The position numbers were made by a program, and so were the translations under genes. A stretch of 64,000 nucleotides of DNA from Paraburkholderia monticola. GTDB lineage: Bacteria > Pseudomonadota > Gammaproteobacteria > Burkholderiales > Burkholderiaceae. Of this stretch, positions 61,904 to 64,000 are shown in pieces. Each line of letters starts with the position of its first letter. The stretch's first letter is position 1. The DNA lies in contig NZ_LRBG01000035.1 of assembly GCF_001580545.1 (NCBI RefSeq), positions 372,001-436,000 on the forward strand. Direction: 5' to 3'. Under the pieces are notes generated by a model that worked only from the letters and a program-made list of their open reading frames with translations, did no database searches and was not told where the DNA came from.

Positions 61904-63283
61904 ATGCTCGACTCCAGCGCCCGTCTGACTGGCCTTCTTTGCGGCACACAGCCGATGAACGACATCTGGGCGCCGCATGCCACGCTGCAGCGGATGCTCG
62001 ACGTCGAAGCCGCGCTCGCGCGCGCTTCGGCTGCGCACAACGTCATTCCCGAATCCGCCGTCCCCGCGATCGAAGCCGCCTGCAAGGCCGACCAGCTCGA
62101 CGCCGACGCGCTCGCGCGCGACGCCGCGCTCGGCGGCAACCTGGCGATTCCGCTCGTCAAGCAACTGACCGCGCGCGTCAAAGCCGCCGACGCCGAAGCG
62201 GGCAAATACGTGCATTGGGGCGCGACGAGCCAGGACATCATCGACACGGCGACGGTCCTGCAACTGCGCGACACCTTCGACCTGCTCGACAGCGGCCTGC
62301 AATCCACCTGCGAGGCGATCGCGAAACTCGCGGCCGCCCATCGCGCGACGCCGATGATCGGCCGCACGTGGCTGCAACAGGCGCTGCCGATCACGCTGGG
62401 CCTCAAGTTCGCGCAATGGCTCGACGCGCTGCTGCGTCATCGCGAGCGGCTCGATGCCTTGCGCGCGCGCGTGCTGGTGCTGCAATTCGGCGGCGCGGCC
62501 GGCACGCTCGCGAGTCTGCGCGAGGCGGCGCCTGAGGTCACACAGTCGCTCGCCAAAGAACTCGGCCTCGCGGTGCCGACCTTGCCGTGGCACACGCAGC
62601 GCGATCGCATCGCCGAAACGGCATCGCTGTTCGGCATGCTGATCGGCACGCTCGGCAAGATCGCACGCGATGTTTCGCTGCAGATGCAGACCGAAATCGA
62701 CGAACTCGCCGAGCCCGCCGCGGCTGGCAAGGGCGGTTCGTCGACGATGCCGCACAAGCGCAACCCGGTCGGCTGCGCCGCGGTGCTGACGGCCGCGACG
62801 CGCGCGCCCGGACTGGTCGCAACCGTGTTCGCCGGCATGGTGCAGGAGCACGAGCGCGCGCTCGGCGGCTGGCAAGCCGAATGGGACGCGTTGCCGGATC
62901 TCGCGCGTCTGGCGGGCGGCGCGCTCGCGAACATCGAGCAGATCGCGTCCGGCCTGAACGTGAACGTGGCGCGCCTCGCCGCGAACCTCGACGTCACACA
63001 CGGCCTGATCCTCGGCGAAGCGGTGATGCTCGCGCTCGGCGACAGCATCGGCCGGCTCGACGCGCATCATCTGGTCGAGCGCGCGTCGAAGGCGGCGATC
63101 CGCGACGGCAAGACGCTATACGACGTGCTCGCCGCCGACGCGGCCGTCACCGAACATCTACCGGTCGAGCGCCTGAAGCAACTGCTCGATCCCGCTCAAT
63201 ACGTCGGCCAGGCGAGCGCATATGTCGACGCCGCACTGGCGCTTCACACCACGCGCGCGCAGCGCGCCCATTCCAAGGAGTAA
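61904..63283 (+). CDS. pcaB: 3-carboxy-cis,cis-muconate cycloisomerase
   Basis: 459-residue fumarase/aspartase-superfamily enzyme converting 3-carboxymuconate to 4-carboxymuconolactone. The superfamily signature GSSTMPHKRNP is intact (near residue 283). GRTWLQQALPITLGLKFAQWLDAL and KYVHWGATSQDIIDTATVLQLRD are the other conserved regions. It begins MLDSSARLTGLLCGT, the usual pcaB opening. Its stop is followed 5 bases later by pcaD. It defines the pathway as the protocatechuate branch rather than the catechol branch. Confidence 0.95.
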   Translation: MLDSSARLTGLLCGTQPMNDIWAPHATLQRMLDVEAALARASAAHNVIPESAVPAIEAACKADQLDADALARDAALGGNLAIPLVKQLTARVKAADAEAGKYVHWGATSQDIIDTATVLQLRDTFDLLDSGLQSTCEAIAKLAAAHRATPMIGRTWLQQALPITLGLKFAQWLDALLRHRERLDALRARVLVLQFGGAAGTLASLREAAPEVTQSLAKELGLAVPTLPWHTQRDRIAETASLFGMLIGTLGKIARDVSLQMQTEIDELAEPAAAGKGGSSTMPHKRNPVGCAAVLTAATRAPGLVATVFAGMVQEHERALGGWQAEWDALPDLARLAGGALANIEQIASGLNVNVARLAANLDVTHGLILGEAVMLALGDSIGRLDAHHLVERASKAAIRDGKTLYDVLAADAAVTEHLPVERLKQLLDPAQYVGQASAYVDAALALHTTRAQRAHSKE

Positions 63284-63288
63284 CCGGC

Positions 63289-64000
63289 ATGCCATACGCC
63301 GCAGTCAACGGCACCGAGCTTCACTATCGCATCGACGGCGATCGTCACGGCCACGCGCCTTGGCTCGTGCTGTCGAATTCGCTCGGCAGCGATATGTCCA
63401 TGTGGACGCCGCAGGTCGCGGCGTTGTCGAAGCACTTCCGCGTACTGCGTTACGACACGCGCGGTCACGGTCATTCGGAAGCGCCGAAGGGTCCGTACAC
63501 GATCGAGCAGCTGAGCGGCGACGTGCTCGGTCTGATGGATACGCTGAAGATCGCGCGCGCGAATTTTTGCGGCATCTCGATGGGCGGCCTGACCGGCATC
63601 GCGCTCGCCGCGCGTCACAGCGACCGCTTCGAGCGCGTCGTGCTGTGCAATACGGCCGCGCGCATCGGCTCGCCGGAAGTGTGGGTGCCGCGTGCCGCGA
63701 AGGCGCGCCACGAAGGCATGCTCGCGCTCGCCGACGCGGTGCTGCCGCGCTGGTTCACCGCAGAGTTCATCGAGCGCGAACCGGTCGTGCTGGCGATGAT
63801 CCGCGACGTGTTCGTGCATACCGACAAGGAAGGCTACGCATCGAACTGCGACGCGATCGACGCGTCCGACCTGCGCCCCGAAGCGCCGGGCATCAAGCTG
63901 CCGACGCTCGTGATCAGCGGCACGCACGATCTGGCCGCGACGCCCGCGCAAGGCCGCGAACTCGCGGCGGCGATTCCGGGCGCGCGCTACGTCGAGCTCG
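63289..64000 (+). CDS. pcaD: 3-oxoadipate enol-lactonase (partial, runs off the window)
   Basis: At least 237 residues, cut by the window end. Alpha/beta hydrolase: VLSNSLGSDMSMWTPQV oxyanion-hole region, GISMGG with the nucleophile Ser at ~108, and ISGTHDLAATPAQG with the acid Asp. It hydrolyses beta-ketoadipate enol-lactone to beta-ketoadipate, feeding pcaIJ. The catalytic His should lie just beyond the window. GGAG 7-10 bases before the ATG, overlapping the end of pcaB, supports this start. Confidence 0.93.
   Translation, partial: MPYAAVNGTELHYRIDGDRHGHAPWLVLSNSLGSDMSMWTPQVAALSKHFRVLRYDTRGHGHSEAPKGPYTIEQLSGDVLGLMDTLKIARANFCGISMGGLTGIALAARHSDRFERVVLCNTAARIGSPEVWVPRAAKARHEGMLALADAVLPRWFTAEFIEREPVVLAMIRDVFVHTDKEGYASNCDAIDASDLRPEAPGIKLPTLVISGTHDLAATPAQGRELAAAIPGARYVEL

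Noticed and set aside
61463-63070. A 535-codon minus-strand open frame over pcaJ-pcaB
   Set aside because: Spans the pcaJ end, the intergenic hairpin and most of pcaB in antisense; composition is not protein-like.

Overview
The window is GC-rich, densely coded DNA of a Burkholderiales bacterium, most likely a Paraburkholderia. The inference rests on the gene families present: a luxI-rsaL-luxR quorum-sensing trio of the BraI/BraR type, DUF2968, E. coli-length IlvD, many ABC importers for amino acids and sugar acids, and a protocatechuate branch of the beta-ketoadipate pathway. It reads as ordinary chromosome. I see no insertion sequence, prophage, integron, CRISPR array, rRNA or tRNA.

Layout. 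0-4.5 kb: end of an M20-type amidohydrolase, a small conserved protein, Ogt-type DNA repair, a leucine-rich-repeat protein kinase translationally coupled to a sugar-type periplasmic binding protein, and a PRC-barrel protein. 4.7-11.5 kb: a polar amino-acid ABC importer with an embedded FAD amine/amino-acid oxidoreductase, a LysE-type exporter, a NUDIX hydrolase and a LivK-like binding protein. 11.6-20.3 kb: short-chain fatty acid transporter, alpha/beta hydrolase, ilvD, two membrane diguanylate cyclases, a CHRD protein and a cytochrome b561-like protein. 20.3-23.3 kb: a less compact, compositionally different stretch with an unrecognised membrane protein and a DUF2968 protein. 23.4-29.1 kb: an EgtB-like sulfoxide synthase, an FNR-type regulator, a universal stress protein, a GntR regulator and the quorum-sensing trio.

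29.6-37.8 kb: seven co-directional genes (DapA-like aldolase/dehydratase, SMP-30 lactonase, four-part ABC importer, IlvD/Edd dehydratase). Together they look like uptake and non-phosphorylative breakdown of a sugar or sugar acid. 37.8-43.4 kb: small genes, a serine acetyltransferase and a candidate small RNA. 43.6-47.0 kb: four tightly packed genes (CDP-alcohol phosphatidyltransferase, Fe(II)/2-oxoglutarate-type oxygenase, LPG-synthase-type membrane protein, nucleotidyltransferase) that look like a complete small pathway for an unidentified phospho-head-group lipid. This is the best candidate for something undescribed. 47-58.7 kb: MFS exporter, HtrA-like protease, glyoxalase-fold protein, a polyphosphate/phosphate neighbourhood (PPK2, Pit, CHAD), a Cache-GGDEF cyclase, a DedA-rhodanese fusion and FolE. 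58.9-64 kb: a LysR regulator divergent from pcaI-pcaJ-pcaB-pcaD, with pcaD cut by the window end.

All family calls come from reading motifs and gene context. No database search was run. Starts were chosen from Shine-Dalgarno spacing, stop/start overlaps and signal peptides, and alternatives are given where it matters.
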